64,000 bases of DNA from Anaspis maculata (taxonomy: Eukaryota; Arthropoda; Insecta; Coleoptera; Scraptiidae), in assembly GCA_949128115.1 (NCBI GenBank), contig OX421961.1:51012171-51076170 (forward strand). The letters are read 5' to 3'. The translations under genes were made by a program, and so were the position numbers. Below are positions 1-11,641 of the stretch, piece by piece. The notes under the pieces are model-generated. The model worked only from the letters and a program-made list of their open reading frames with translations. It was not told the DNA's origin and did no database searches. Position 1 is the stretch's first letter. Every line of letters starts with the position of its first letter.

Positions 1-241
1 TGAGCATTGTACGCCAAGCTTGAGCAATCGAGTATTTGATCGTTCGTTACATCGCATCGCCGCGCCATTTTTGCGATAAAAGCTTCATTTGCTGAAAAAT
101 AACCAACAACTACGCGCTAGTTTCCAAATATAAAAATAAATATCATCGCCTGAACTGTCAGCCCAAAGAGCATACATTATTCTGAGGTCAGAATTTTTTT
201 CGTATTCTATCCAAATCTATTAATTAAAAGAAAAGCGTCGG

Positions 242-342
242 TGACGTCAGTTCTTGATGAAAACACAACTCACGACACGAGTCACGACCTTGGTAAAAAT
301 TATCTTGATACGCCACTGTCTGCCGCTTGGAAAGATGGCGCC
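242..342 (+). promoter_or_regulatory. Candidate NDUFA8 promoter elements
   Basis: A perfect palindromic CRE/ATF-type site, TGACGTCA, lies at 242-249, and AAGATGGCGCC, close to the YY1/Pho-type consensus, at 332-342. Both are upstream of the NDUFA8 start at 471. Such motifs are common in promoters of nuclear genes for mitochondrial proteins; their function here is inferred from position only. The ATG inside the second motif would open a short upstream ORF if transcription starts before it. Confidence 0.35.
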
Positions 343-470
343 ACCTATTGACAGTAGATCCGTGGAACTGTCAAAGACTGGGTCCCTTCCTTGCCCCTCA
401 CCAACTTGACGTTTGCCCTGACCGACCACTCTTCTGTTTGACAGTTGAATTTCGAATTTTGCCCAAAAGA

Positions 471-1105
471 ATGGGGATCACTGAAGAAACGGAACTGCCA
501 ACGGATGCAGAGCTTACCGTCCAAGAGGTGGATGTCTCCGGTCCCGTTTTAAAAGCGGCCGCCTTTCATATGGGCAGAGTTTGCGAGTTTGACAATAATG
601 TGAGGTTATATTATTACCTAATCACCTCTTTCTAAACAGAGCACTTCCAGGAGTTTATCTTGTGCAGAAATGAGCTGAATGATCCGAGGAAATGCCTTGC
701 AGAAGGCAAGGCTGTCACCAATTGCGCTCTAAATTTTTTGAGACGCGTGAAGAAAACCTGTGCCGATGAGTTTATGCAATACGTCAACTGTCTGGACAAA
801 AGTAGTCCCAATCAGAATTACGCTCTGTAAGCCATCCCAGAAATTAAGCGGCAAACGTTGCCTGATGTTGAGCTCATTTCAGGTGTCGCAAAACCCAAGC
901 TGTGTTTGACAAGTGTGCTGAAGATCAAATGGGAGTAGAGAGGTTGCCTTTCGATCACTATGCCAGGGTTCATGTTCATAAAACTGCCAGACCCAAACCT
1001 GAGCCCGAGCCCAAGGCGGTGTATCCAGATGCTACTCCTTACCTTCCAGATGATGCTCCAAGGCCTCCAGCCAAGCACGGCTCTCGTTATATATTCTCTT
1101 ACTAA
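471..1105 (+). CDS. NDUFA8: NADH dehydrogenase [ubiquinone] 1 alpha subcomplex subunit 8 (three exons)
   Basis: Exons are 471-599, 651-826 and 883-1105, giving 175 aa, close to the usual 170-175. Introns of 51 and 56 bp start GTGAGG and GTAAGC and end in CAG. The acceptor at 649-650 was preferred over one at 640-641 because only it gives the exact C-x9-C spacing. Four C-x9-C motifs are complete (Cys 38/48, 58/68, 80/90, 103/113), the twin CHCH signature of this accessory subunit of complex I, which is imported and disulfide-folded in the mitochondrial intermembrane space. The C-terminus has a Pro-rich stretch and ends in HGSRYIFSY, like insect orthologues (ND-19 in Drosophila). No cleavable presequence is visible, as expected for the family. 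The reading frame is intact and the call is firm. Confidence 0.95.
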
Positions 1106-1203
1106 ATGGCACAGTGGTAGTAGAGAGATTTATTGGCGATACTTGGTACGTAGTGTGAACATCAGTTATTGGTAGTTATTGTGAATATTGAAATCATGTA
1201 TAA

Positions 1204-1213
1204 AATAAATAAA
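1204..1213 (+). terminator. NDUFA8 polyadenylation signal
   Basis: Two overlapping AATAAA hexamers (1204-1209 and 1208-1213) lie about 100 bp after the NDUFA8 stop codon, a suitable distance for 3' end formation. Confidence 0.7.
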
Positions 1214-1675
1214 TTGAACAGCTGTGTTGATGTGGTGGTTTGAGCGATAGATTAAATAGACTTCCATATTATGAACTTATACATTATGCTTTTATAGAAT
1301 CATTCAAATCAATTACTTTTTGCCCTCAGGTATTTCAAGAGCTCAATGTCAAAAACTAATTTGATTTTGTGTGCAAAGAGAATATTCAGAGTGTTTCACT
1401 TACAAAGCGATTCACTTTATTCTTATTGTCCTGATTCAGAAGAATGTAATGTAATTACACATTACAATTACACACAATTACAATGTAATTGTAATGTGCC
1501 TCTAACTCGCATCCTAAGAAAGGTACAGGTCCATGGTTTCAGGGTTTATTCTTCATCATTTTTGTTGAAAGGGCTGCTAACTCAGTTACTCAATAGAAAC
1601 GGTGAAAATACATATTTATAATTTGATGAGCTCTTTATAGAAGTGCTTTAATTTCAACAGATTTGTTACAGAATA
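1214..1675. other. AT-rich intergenic stretch, no gene recognised
   Basis: No conserved coding signal. At about 1449-1500 there is a local palindromic run built from ATTACA/TGTAAT words. A 91-codon open frame over 1346-1621 shows no recognisable domain. Confidence 0.5.
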
Positions 1676-1683
1676 GTCAGAAT

Positions 1684-4600
1684 CAGTGGCGACGCTAGCA
1701 TTTTAGGATAGGGGGGGGGGGGGCGAGATGGGGCCAGAGAGATCGAGGGGGGTCAGAACTAGACGCGGGGGTTCGGGGGGCAAAGCCACCTGTTGGCGCC
1801 GCAGGTGAATTTTTTTTTCACAATTGGGCCCTTTCCCAAAAAGTCTCCAATGACTTTGGAATGCCTCTTAGTTCTTTCTAAAACACTCTCAAATTTTTTT
1901 TAAAGTTAATTGCAAGTAGGTACAATTTTTGTAATTCTAAATTTTGAAAAAAGAAATTGAAGAAACTTTGGAAGTTTACACATAGAATAGATTTGAGTTA
2001 CTTACTAATTTTTTAGTTCTATAATAATTCTTCGAACACGCAATTCAAAGTTGTATTATTTTATTATGTTCAAAACACCTGTAGTGGGGTCGGTACGCTT
2101 TTGGATACTGCACTTTTGAGTAGAGTTATAAAACTTGACACATAGGTTCTAGGGACCATAAGAAAAAATTTTGCCCGATGTTCCAAAAAAAAATTTCGAC
2201 GGAATCCGTTATATAGGCCCCTTTTTCCAAAATGGCGACCAAATTTTGGAAATTGGCGATTGGTCGTACAGTGGCGCGCAAAGTATCAATTCCCAACATT
2301 TTGACCATGACAAGTTGACTAAAGCCACCCCTGACTTGATCCGTTCGATATTTTGGCCATTTGGGCCTTTTTTCCAAAATGGCAGCCAAACTTTGGAAGT
2401 TGGCATTTGGTCCTATAGTGGCCTGCAAGGTATCAATTCTTAAGTATCAAGCCTACCCCGACTCCATCCTACCTACATTTTAGCCTCAATACTCAATTAT
2501 AGTGCTGATACTGAAATTTATTTTTCAAGTTTCAGAAGTGTTGTGGAAAACCACTTCTTGGACTTTCTGTGTGTCCAACATGTGAGTAATCCGGAGAGCA
2601 GAATCACTACATTTTTCCGAAGAAATAAAAGGCTCCCCATCCCACTGGCAAAACCTATTTCACGCTTGTATAAAACTGTCAAAACCATAAAAAATGTCGA
2701 AAGTACATACACATCAATTGCAAGTTGTTTCAGAATTTGTATTTGTGCTAAAAGATAAGTCAGGTTACATATTACGTTACCAGAAATAACAGTGATTGAG
2801 GAATCTGCGCTCTATCGCGTGTATTTGCTGTTTCTCAGTGGTGTTTGGAGGTTAGACTTCTCTCTGCCTCTCAGACCTCAGACTTCGATATGGCGCTGAT
2901 ATGGGATGTAATAACTTATTTAAATATTTGCACGTTTGCGTTTGTGCGATCGTGCGAGACGCTCACCTACATTCTTCTTTACTGTTTTCTTTATCTATTA
3001 CATTGGTGAAGAACAGAACTCTCACCTATCCTGAATCTCTTTTTAATTCTAATTCCTGTAGATGATCCAATTTCTACATGTTGCATTATACTCGTTTTGT
3101 CACTTACATATACCAAGGTTGGGAAAGAACTATATACATAAAGCGCTAAAGCTGTAATGCTTTTCTCGAAGGTATAATATTCATCCTGCCATAGACACTA
3201 AAAAATCCGATAGCGATTCAGGATTCAGGAAAAGGTTTTAATAATGAGGGACTTTACGGCTATAAGTGCAAAAAATCTAAAACTATACCTACATTTTTTG
3301 CCAAAAATGTGTTACATGGGACAAACTAAGACCTATAGGAAAGATATTTGTGCCTTAAGAGGTACATTGTGATTGTCTTCTGCTCAAATCTCTTCAAGTA
3401 CCTACAACTCTTATCGACGTATAAATCTGCAAAAACCGCTCATCTCGATCTCTTTCCGTACATATCAAACAACTTGCACTTCGAAATTTCTTGCGGTTTT
3501 GATGCCACGAGATCTTCACTGGCAGGAGGATAGGACTATAAATGGGGATTGAGGCCAAAATTTGAGTCAAGTCGAGTCAAGAATGATATTAATCGACTCG
3601 CAATGGTCGAAATGTCCAGGAATGGATACCTTGTGTGCCCCTATACGACGACCTGCCGATTTTCGAGGTTTGGCTGCCATTTTGAAAAGAAGGCCTCAAT
3701 GGCCAAAATATCAGCCGAATCGATTCAGAGGTGGTTTGAATCAACTCATCATAGTCAAAATGTTACGAAATGATACTCCGTGCAAACGTGCAAATTTCCA
3801 AATAAATTGCACCCCATATCAGCGCACAGTCAACTTAGTTGCTCTACATCAGTGGGACGCTCTCTTATGCAGAAAATCAAACCTTGCAAGAATTTATTCC
3901 TAATCAACATGCCAGATTTCTTCTGCACTGATGAAAATATTCTGAAACAACTTGCAGTTGGTATGTAGGTATGTACTTTCGACGTTTTTGATGGTTGTCA
4001 CAGTTTTATACATGCGACATGCGTGAAATAGGTTTTGCCACTGGGGGGCGCCTTTCATTCCTTCGGAAAAATGTAGTGATTCTGCTCTCCGGATTACTCA
4101 CATGTTGGACACACAGAAAGTCCAAAAAGTGGTTTTCCCTCGGGTTTTCCACAACCCTTCTCAAGATAAAAATAGATAAATTCTAAATCAGCACTATAAT
4201 TATTGAGTATTGAGGTCAAAATTTAGGTTGAGCAGAGTCGGGGTAGGCTTAAATCGACTTGTCATGGTCGAAATGTCTAGAATTGATGCCTTGCAGGCCA
4301 CTATACGACCAAATTCCAACTTTCGAAGTTTGGCTGCCATTTTGGAAAAAAGGCCCAAATGGCCAAAATATCAGACGGATCGAGTCAGGGATGGCCTAAA
4401 TCAACTAATTATGGTCTTAATGTTAGGAATTGATACTTTGCGCGCCACTGTACGACCAATCGCCAATTTTCAAAATTTGGACGCCATTTTGGAAAAAGGG
4501 GCCTATATAACAGATTCCGTCGAAAATTTTTTTGGGAACATCGGGCGAAATTTCTTATGGTCCCTAGAAACTATGTGCCAAGTTTCATAACTCTACTCAA

Positions 4601-4955
4601 AAGTGCAGTATCCAAGGGATTTTCGTCGCGTACCGTCCCCACTACTGGTAGCAAAATGAACAAAGAACAATACAACTGCTACTGTTACTTAATAGCTACC
4701 GATGGTAGCGAACATCTGCCCTTTTTGAACATCTTGAATATTAAAAAAATTATATTTGAATGAACAATAACGAAATTATAAACGATTAAAGATGACGATG
4801 GTTTCGTCTAGCAAAAGTAATGTAAACCATGATTAATGATTTATTAACATGAAAATAGACGGCCCACCCTAAGATTTCCTTCAGTGGGGGCCGACGGACT
4901 CTCAGTGGGGGCCTGCCCCCCCCCCCCCCATGAACCCCCCCTAGCGTCGCCACTG
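1684..4955. mobile_element. Non-autonomous hAT-like foldback element
   Basis: Perfect 15-bp terminal inverted repeats (CAGTGGCGACGCTAG) are flanked by an exact 8-bp target duplication GTCAGAAT (1676-1683 and 4956-4963). This length and the CAGTG-type ends fit hAT elements. A G-run follows the left end and a C-run precedes the right. Inside, long imperfect arms (about 2120-2720 against 4000-4600) are inverted copies, and 3545-3785 is a diverged direct copy of 4210-4450. No transposase frame is present, so it would depend on an enzyme encoded elsewhere. Confidence 0.85.
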
Positions 4956-4963
4956 GTCAGAAT

Positions 4964-5454
4964 ACGTACCCACACTTTTTAGTATGCCAAATCAGGCTCC
5001 AAGTAGACCAGTTACGGTACAGCAGTGCTTCCCAACCCCAACCTGATTCATGTCATTTAGACTGCTTCAAGAATTATCGCAGCCCAGGAATGCCAGAGCG
5101 TACATACACAAAAAAAAAATGGGATTTTTCCCCATCTTCCATGAAAACTATGGAATTTGAACACAATTTTGGGATGCATAATACAGGGTGCGGCATGTCA
5201 GGCATGTCAGCATGTGCATGAAGTATAGATTTTGAAAATTATTGATTCATTTAAATCTCAGAAGCTTTGGATTTATGATTTGCTTGCCATTGGGGTGAAA
5301 ATAGAGCTATGTTTTTGCCAAGAGCGGAGGTTATGTGCTGTGCAAAAATATTCGTAAAGTTTTTCAGTTGTTGTTGACCTGACCTGACCTAACAATTGAA
5401 TTAAAACGGCAATCCAGCACAGCAAACATCACTTTGATGAATTTGATTAAAATC
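4964..5454. other. Intergenic stretch between two hAT-like elements
   Basis: No gene, RNA or repeat recognised, apart from a solitary ACAGGGTG word near 5186, which recurs in several elements of this window. Confidence 0.5.
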
Positions 5455-5651
5455 ATCTTTACTAGAGATGCAACGGATATCCGGTTACTATTCGGTATCC
5501 CGCTTATCCGTCCATTTTATTGGTATCGGCTATTCGACTCGATAGTGTTTCGATATCCGGCCGAAACCGGATAGCTGCAAAAGATGAAGAAGAGCGATAC
5601 ATTTAAATTAATCACCACTTCCCTATCTTGTTTTCCCACATTAACATCAAC

Positions 5652-6703
5652 TAAGCTGCGCAACAAATATGTTGTCGCAAGGGAAAAATTGATCCGACTT
5701 TGGACCACAATAACTTTTGAATGACACAAATCATTTTGATTTTGTTTTCACGGTTAGTGAGATCAGTCTTTCCGTTATTCACCTTCAGGAGGTGGAAATC
5801 AGGAAGCTTGATGTAAAATATTTACAGGGTGAAATGTAAAACAGTGCAAAATTTTAGCAAATTAAACGGACTCCCATTTTCAGAATAATTTTTTTTCACA
5901 AATGCAAATGAAAGGATCATGAAGCGTGATGTTTTGGCTTGCGCCCAGTTTTGGAATTTTTGGAATCGAAACTCTGGTTTTGACTTTATGATTTTTTTTT
6001 CTCTTGGAGGATGCTGATTTATCCTATCGCTACAAGAAAGACTATGTTAGCCTAGGGAGCCTGTCATCATCAAAAACTGAAATTGACCATCAACATCAAG
6101 TTCAGGAGGTCAAAATCACAAAGAAAGCTTGTTTCAGTTGTGAAAATCTGATCCAATTCAATTTTTAAGAAAAACACCTGTGTCGCCCATTTTGAATGAG
6201 CCCCTTTTTTGTGGCCTTGATCAAGGTTTTTCAGATGGTCTTTGAGTTAAGTTGCTGAGAACCGTTCAAAAAACAATATTCGTGAATTGCAACCTCCCAT
6301 CATCACAGTAACATAGTCTTCTTTGTACCGATAGGATAAATCAGCATCTTCCAAGAGAAAAAATCATAAAGTCAGAGCCAGACTTCCGATTCCAAAAATT
6401 TCAAAACTGGGCGCAAGCTAAAACATAACGCTCTATAATCCTTTCATTTGCATTCGAGAAAAAAAATTATTCTGGAAATGGGGGTCCGTTTAATTTGCTG
6501 AAATTTTGTACTGTTTTACATTTCACCCTGTAGATATTTTACATGGAGCTTCCAGATCTTCACCTCCTGAAGGTGAATAACGGAAAGACTGATCTCACTA
6601 ACCGTCAAAACAGAATCAACATGGTTTGTGTCATTCAAAAGTTATTGAGGTCCAAACTCGGACCAATTTTTCCCTCGCGACAACATATTTGTTGCGCAGT
6701 TTA
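5652..6703. mobile_element. Palindromic (foldback) element with TAAACTGC-type ends
   Basis: A 1052-bp inverted repeat has arms of roughly 0.45-0.5 kb around a short centre near 6180. Ends are TAAGCTGCGCAAC on the left and the complement TAAACTGCGCAAC on the right. The word TACAGGGTG sits 171 bp inside each end (5823 and, inverted, 6524-6532). There is no ORF. It is nested in the hAT-like element 5463-9746. It has the same layout as the element at 23151-24669. Confidence 0.8.
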
Positions 6704-6814
6704 GTATCTCGTATGTTCCTTAAACTGTTGAAGAGTATTGCGAAATGGGCAGTAGGTACCAATTCTCAACAGGGTTTTTTATGTTTTAATCAAGTATAAG
6801 TATATATTACATTG

Positions 6815-7080
6815 TGTGGAGGCGCGTAATGTAGTGGTACATCGCGCTTGGCTTCCATCATAGAAGCCAAGCCATACACAGCGCGGTCCATCTTTGGATG
6901 GGTGGCCGCTGCAACATGACGCTGTAGTGGGGCTCACTCGAAGATGGAACACCGACGCCAAATCCATTTTCGGCAAGGGAACCTTCCGAGTACTTCGGAA
7001 TCCAGAACTTTCTCTGGAATAGTGATTGTACCTCGGATTGGACTGTTGCTATTCACTCGTGGGTCGAAATCTACTTCAAA
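6815..7080 (+). repeat. Possible tRNA-derived SINE-like fragment
   Basis: The stretch starts with a sequence resembling an RNA polymerase III A box (TAATGTAGTGG) and holds GAAGCCAAGCCAT, similar to part of the SINE at 25740-25896. A clear B box was not found, so this is tentative. Confidence 0.25.
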
Positions 7081-7605
7081 CTGTAGGCCCCTTATTTTAT
7101 GAATAGACAGAGAAGCAAGCCGAAACCCTTGATCGGTTGTTTATGGCTAGCAAAAAAATTACATCGTAACTTATAATCATGAAATAAAGTCACCAACACA
7201 AAAGTAAAAGAAAAGAAAAAACTTTCTCTGGCTGTCCCTAGCCTAGTATTTGAAATCAAGAAGTGGCAAATTGTGGTGCATGAAAACAACCTTTTCTGCA
7301 TTCAAAGGTAGGATCCGATTCCGTTTATTATCGTACACGTTTCGAGCTTCCGAGAAGAAACTCTCGCTGTATACCTGCTACAGGAAGGTGGAAGGTAATC
7401 TTCGCAAACTTAGATGGATGTGGATATAGACTAGAGTTGGTAGACCAAGCCCACCATGCGTAAGGATTGCTGTTTCTGTGAATCCGTGCTGTTTTCAAAT
7501 AATAATTGTCAACCTAATTGGGAATTGTACTTTGGGAATTCTACTTTTTTACTATGTTTTTAGCGCATTTTCCATCTTGATGAAAATCGCTATTGCAACC
7601 GCTTT

Positions 7606-7630
7606 GTCCGTCCGTCCGTCCGTCCGTCCG
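7606..7630. repeat. (CCGT)n microsatellite
   Basis: About six consecutive GTCC units with one terminal variant, inside the hAT-like element. Confidence 0.85.
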
Positions 7631-7719
7631 TTCGTCGAACTCCTCCCAAACTAGACGACCTAGCTTTCTAATTTTTTCGCTGTTACATAGCTGCCACTCC
7701 CAAAGGAGGGCTAGGCTAT

Positions 7720-9385
7720 ATTGGATGTCCATATTGCGCCGCCAACATAGAGAAAACCGCCCCCGATAAACTTGAAATAACATAATATTGCACTTTCTAC
7801 CAGACCTGATGCTCTGGTGTTCTCATTTTTTGAATAATACATAGTTGCCACTTATAAACGTAAGCCAAGAAACATTCCGTCTTCAATATGCGCCGCCAAC
7901 ATGAAAAAACTGCTAAAAACCGCCCCCAATCACTTTAAAATGAAAAACATAAACCAGAAGACATAGCGATCTGATTCTTTCGATATATAAATAGCTGACC
8001 AAAAATGGGAAAGGATAAGCTACTTTTGGTTAGTCGCCGCCCCCGGATCCCGCCCCCAAACGATAAAAAGTGTAACTTTCACAAATGTTACTGATTGAGA
8101 TGTTCCCTTAAACATTAGGAACTGCCAACTCAAATTATGCAACATTTGCTCAGCCGAACGCTGCCGCTTCCACACGCCGCCCCCCAAAGTAAGAGATAAA
8201 TGAAAAACATGAACCCGGAGACATTGCGATCTAAGTTTTTCGCGATATGGATAGCTAACTAAAAATGGGAAAGGATAGGCTACTTTTGATATGGCGCCGC
8301 CTCCAGCTTCCGCCCCCAAAAGAAAAAAGTGCAACTTTCAACAATTTTCACTGATTTAGCTTATAATTTACCTCCAACGTTTAGAAACTCTTGACTCAAA
8401 CTGTGCAAGAATTTCTTTGCCAAACTTTGCCGCTCCCACACGCCGCCCCCAAAGTAAGAGATGAATGTAAAACATGAACCTGAAGACATAGCGATCTAAT
8501 TCTTTCACTATATTGATAGCTGACTGAAATTGGAAAAAGATAGGCCACTTTTAATTAGCCGCCGCCTCCAGCTGCCGCCTCCAAACAAACAAAAATGCAA
8601 CTTTCACAATTTTCACTGATTGTCATATTTCCCTTACATTTAGAAACTCCCAACTCAAACTGTGCAACAGTTACTTTGCCGAATGCTGCCGCCCCCACAC
8701 GCCGCCCTCAAAGTGAGAGATGAATGAAAAATATAAACCCGAAGACATAACAATCTAATTCTTTCGCTATATGGATAGCTAACTAAAAATGGGAAAGAAT
8801 AGGCTACTTTTGATATGGCGCCGCCTCCAACTTCCACCCCTAAAAGATAAAGTGCAACTTTCAATAATTTCCACTGATTTACATTTTAATGTCACCCCAA
8901 ACATTCAGAAACTCCAAACTCAAACTGTGGAAGAATTTCTTTGCCAAACTCTGCCGCTCCCACACGCCGCCCCCAAAGTAAGAGATAGATGTAAAACATA
9001 ACCCTGAAGACATAGCGATCTAATTGTTCCGCTATATAGATAGCTGACTGAAAATGGGAAGAGATAGGCCACTTTGGATTAGTCGCCGCCTCCAGCTCCC
9101 GCCCCCAAACAAAAAAAATGCATCTTTCACAATTTTCACTGATTGTCATATTTCCTTGAACATTTAGAAACTACTAACTTAAACTGTGCAACAGTTACTT
9201 TGCCGAATGCTGCTGCTACCCCCACACGCTGCCCTCAAAGTAAGAGATAAATGGAAAACATAAACTCGAAGACATAGCGATCTAATTCTTTCGCTATTTG
9301 GATAGCCGACTAAAAATGGGAAAGAATAGACTACTGTTGATTAGTCGCCGCTCCCAGCTCCCGCCCTCGAACAGAAAAATATTGA
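7720..9385. repeat. Tandem array of about 263-bp units
   Basis: The phrase GCCGCCCCCAAAGTAAGAGA, or a close variant, starts at about 8176, 8442, 8701, 8966 and 9228, giving periods of 266, 259, 265 and 262 bp. Each unit also repeats an ACATAGCGATCTAATT word, an AAAATGGGAAAG word and a GCCGCCTCCAGC word. Units before 8176 are more diverged. The array lies inside the hAT-like element 5463-9746. Short open frames within it are periodic by-products. Confidence 0.85.
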
Positions 9386-9754
9386 TGAGTGAAAGAATTA
9401 TTTTCATTCAAATCTATTTCATTGGCAAGCACCCCATTCTGATAACAAAATATCACAATGAGTTTCGAATGAAGAAAGTGGGCAAGGAATGGTGTTTCTC
9501 CTTCAACCAAATTTCTTTACGTCCACAATATGCCTCTTTGAGAAAATGCGCTACTGAGACTCACGCACGTGAAGGCATACTCACTTGTTTTCTTTTTGTG
9601 TTGGATTCCCCGCTGCTACCTTGTCAAATTTACGAGTCCGGAGTGCCTAATTTAGGCCGGATAGTTTGGCCGGATAACCGGCTATCCGGTCAAGAGGTAC
9701 ACCAGATATCCGGTATCCGGCCAAATCACTATCCGTTGCATCTCTAATCTTCAC

Positions 9755-10518
9755 CTTTGTCTTGACTTTTTCAATCTGTCAACTTATCAGATTGTCCAAC
9801 TTCAAGAAAAAATATTACAGGCGACTGTGGTTTTTTATTTTTGCTTTGAATGGATATTACGGTCCATAGATAAATACGGTCTTGGTTACAGAGATATTTC
9901 AGTGTTATTCACGAACTTATTGAAATTGGTCGGTATTGAAATGAGTTCGAATTCGATTTCGAGCGAATTCATGGCAAAGTTGACTATTTTTTGCAAGTCA
10001 CGACTTATTAGGAACCTATACCATGTCTTGCAGACTTACCTTTGTAGTTTTCCTCGGAATAGCTGTTCAAAAATTAAATCGGTCACCGTGGGTTCCACAA
10101 AAAAGGTAGGTAATACGAGATCAGTTGACACGCGGTTTTCGCTTGTCAGTTTGTAGCTGACTGATCAATAAAAACAGAGGCGGCGTGTGGCGTGTGTGTC
10201 TAAAATCGCCACGCGAGCGAAACGAGCTACGCCAAAGGCGCGTGCCGCAGGCGAAAACTTCCTGAAAAAAGGGGCGTGGTCACCTAATTTTTGGGTATTG
10301 TGGTATGTATTGGTATTGTGCTTATTCTTTACGTTAAAGGAAACGTCACAAGCCCTACCTATGTGATGTGGCCCTATCCCTATAATCACCCTAGGCTGAA
10401 GTCGCGCGCCAAAAAAAGTTACGAAAATTAATACAAAGCGACATCCAAAATGGTTTGGCACATTATTTTTAAAATATAAAAAAGTCTCGGAAAAAGTAAA
10501 TAAGTAGGTATACTTATC
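9755..10518. other. Intergenic stretch, no gene recognised
   Basis: Contains a GC-richer patch at about 10165-10290. No domain, splice-consistent exon or RNA gene was recognised. Confidence 0.45.
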
Positions 10519-10740
10519 ATTGCCGACACATAGAAGTGAATGACAGATGAATGACATTCTACACTTTTGTTCTGAAAATAAAGCTTAAGAGTTATCCAGA
10601 TGCTGAAGGATGAAAGATGACCTATTAGCCTTAATGCACGCACCTGGGATTTTCCAGCATGCGAACGACTTGCGTCTTGAGAAAATTCCAAAAAATCATC
10701 CATCTGTGATATCTGCCGTTCACTTTTATGTGTCGGCAAT
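10519..10740. mobile_element. Small inverted-repeat element (MITE-like)
   Basis: Ends form a 222-bp inverted repeat: ATTGCCGACACATAG on the left against the complement of a nearly identical right end (10703-10740). Arms are about 35 bp. No clear target duplication. Confidence 0.6.
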
Positions 10741-10747
10741 AGTACTA

Positions 10748-10862
10748 TTGCGGCCTTTTTAAAGTGGACGACAGTCGACAGATTTTTCAGGATTCTGGCC
10801 TAAACGTCGCATGACAGCAAGCCAACTCGTTGACATTGTCGTCCACTTTATTTTGGCCGCAA
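10748..10862. mobile_element. Small inverted-repeat element (MITE-like), abutting the previous one
   Basis: TTGCGGCC plus an AAAGTGGACGAC word on the left is mirrored by GTCGTCCACTTT and GGCCGCAA on the right. The similarity extends a few bases further out (AGTAC/GTACC). Confidence 0.6.
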
Positions 10863-11444
10863 CCGTACCTACTCATGTAACTTTTTGAAGTGAAACTTCT
10901 ATTCTCGCGCCTAGATCACAACACACAACTAACGCAGAACCACACATGGGAGTGAAATCGGTTCATGGCATCAGTGGCTGTAACGAACGCCTGTAACGTT
11001 GTCTGACCTTGAGGCGACCAGCGTCGTCCCAGGAAATGGAAGAATAAGCTGTTGCGGCGTTCGGTTCTATTTTTTACAGTTAGTATTCTTTTACCGCTTG
11101 CATTGTGTTTCAAGTACAACAGCTTCCATCATAAACAATAATTTGATTTGATCGATGAATTCTAACTCACGGTAGTGTCATTATAATTATAGTGTCAGAA
11201 AATGATTAATTTATTTTCGTAATGCGTATCGCCGACACTGGACTGCTCTTCCTGATGCTGGTGGCTCGACAGGAATGGTTCCCGACTTGGCTTGAATAGA
11301 TTCGAGCGGATGTATTTCATTATAGGGATAGGGGGGTATATTCTTCAACGGACGTTTACAGTTCAAAAATAAAATAAAACACTGCACACCCAAATGTAGA
11401 CACAACTTTCAGGTACCTATGTACAGTTGTAAGTAAGTAACTGC

Positions 11445-11641
11445 GGAGCGAAATGATTCATACGGCACCGCTAGGAAGTCGGCTGGATTTCAGAAATGTT
11501 GAGTGCTTGGATCGTTCTTTAATGCCAAATTTGATTACGATCAATCTCTTATCAAAACTGGCATTGAAGAACGATCCAAGCAGCTAACATTTCTGAAATC
11601 CAGCCGATTTCCTAACGGTGCCGTATGAATCATTTCGCTCC
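11445..11641. mobile_element. 197-bp MITE-like palindrome
   Basis: The left arm starts GGAGCGAAATGATTCATACG and the right arm is its near-perfect complement. Arms of about 80 bp surround a short AT-rich loop. GTACAGTTG upstream and CAATTGTAC downstream suggest the original ends may lie slightly further out, with a later small insertion on the left. Confidence 0.75.

Larger units (their letters stand above)
5463..9746. mobile_element. Non-autonomous hAT-like element carrying a nested palindrome and a satellite array
   Basis: The ends are inverted copies of TAGAGATGCAACGGATA, followed inward on both sides by degenerate CCGGATA/TATCCGG words. Flanking 8-bp sequences ATCTTTAC (5455-5462) and ATCTTCAC (9747-9754) match at 7 of 8 positions, as expected of an old hAT target duplication. 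The 4.3-kb interior has no transposase. It holds a palindromic element (5652-6703), a possible SINE fragment and a tandem array of about 263-bp units. An open frame over the right end (9298-9747) runs through array and terminal repeat and is not credible as a gene. Confidence 0.8.

Noticed and set aside
640..650. Alternative NDUFA8 acceptor at 640-641
   Set aside because: It keeps the frame but adds three residues that break the first C-x9-C motif; the acceptor at 649-650 restores it.
1346..1621. 91-codon ORF downstream of NDUFA8
   Set aside because: AT-rich, contains a palindromic run, no domain and no splice context.
7720..9385. CRISPR-like array
   Set aside because: Units of about 263 bp without short conserved repeats and unique spacers, in a eukaryotic genome.
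9298..9747. 149-codon ORF
   Set aside because: It runs from the tandem array into the terminal repeat of the hAT-like element; no transposase motif.
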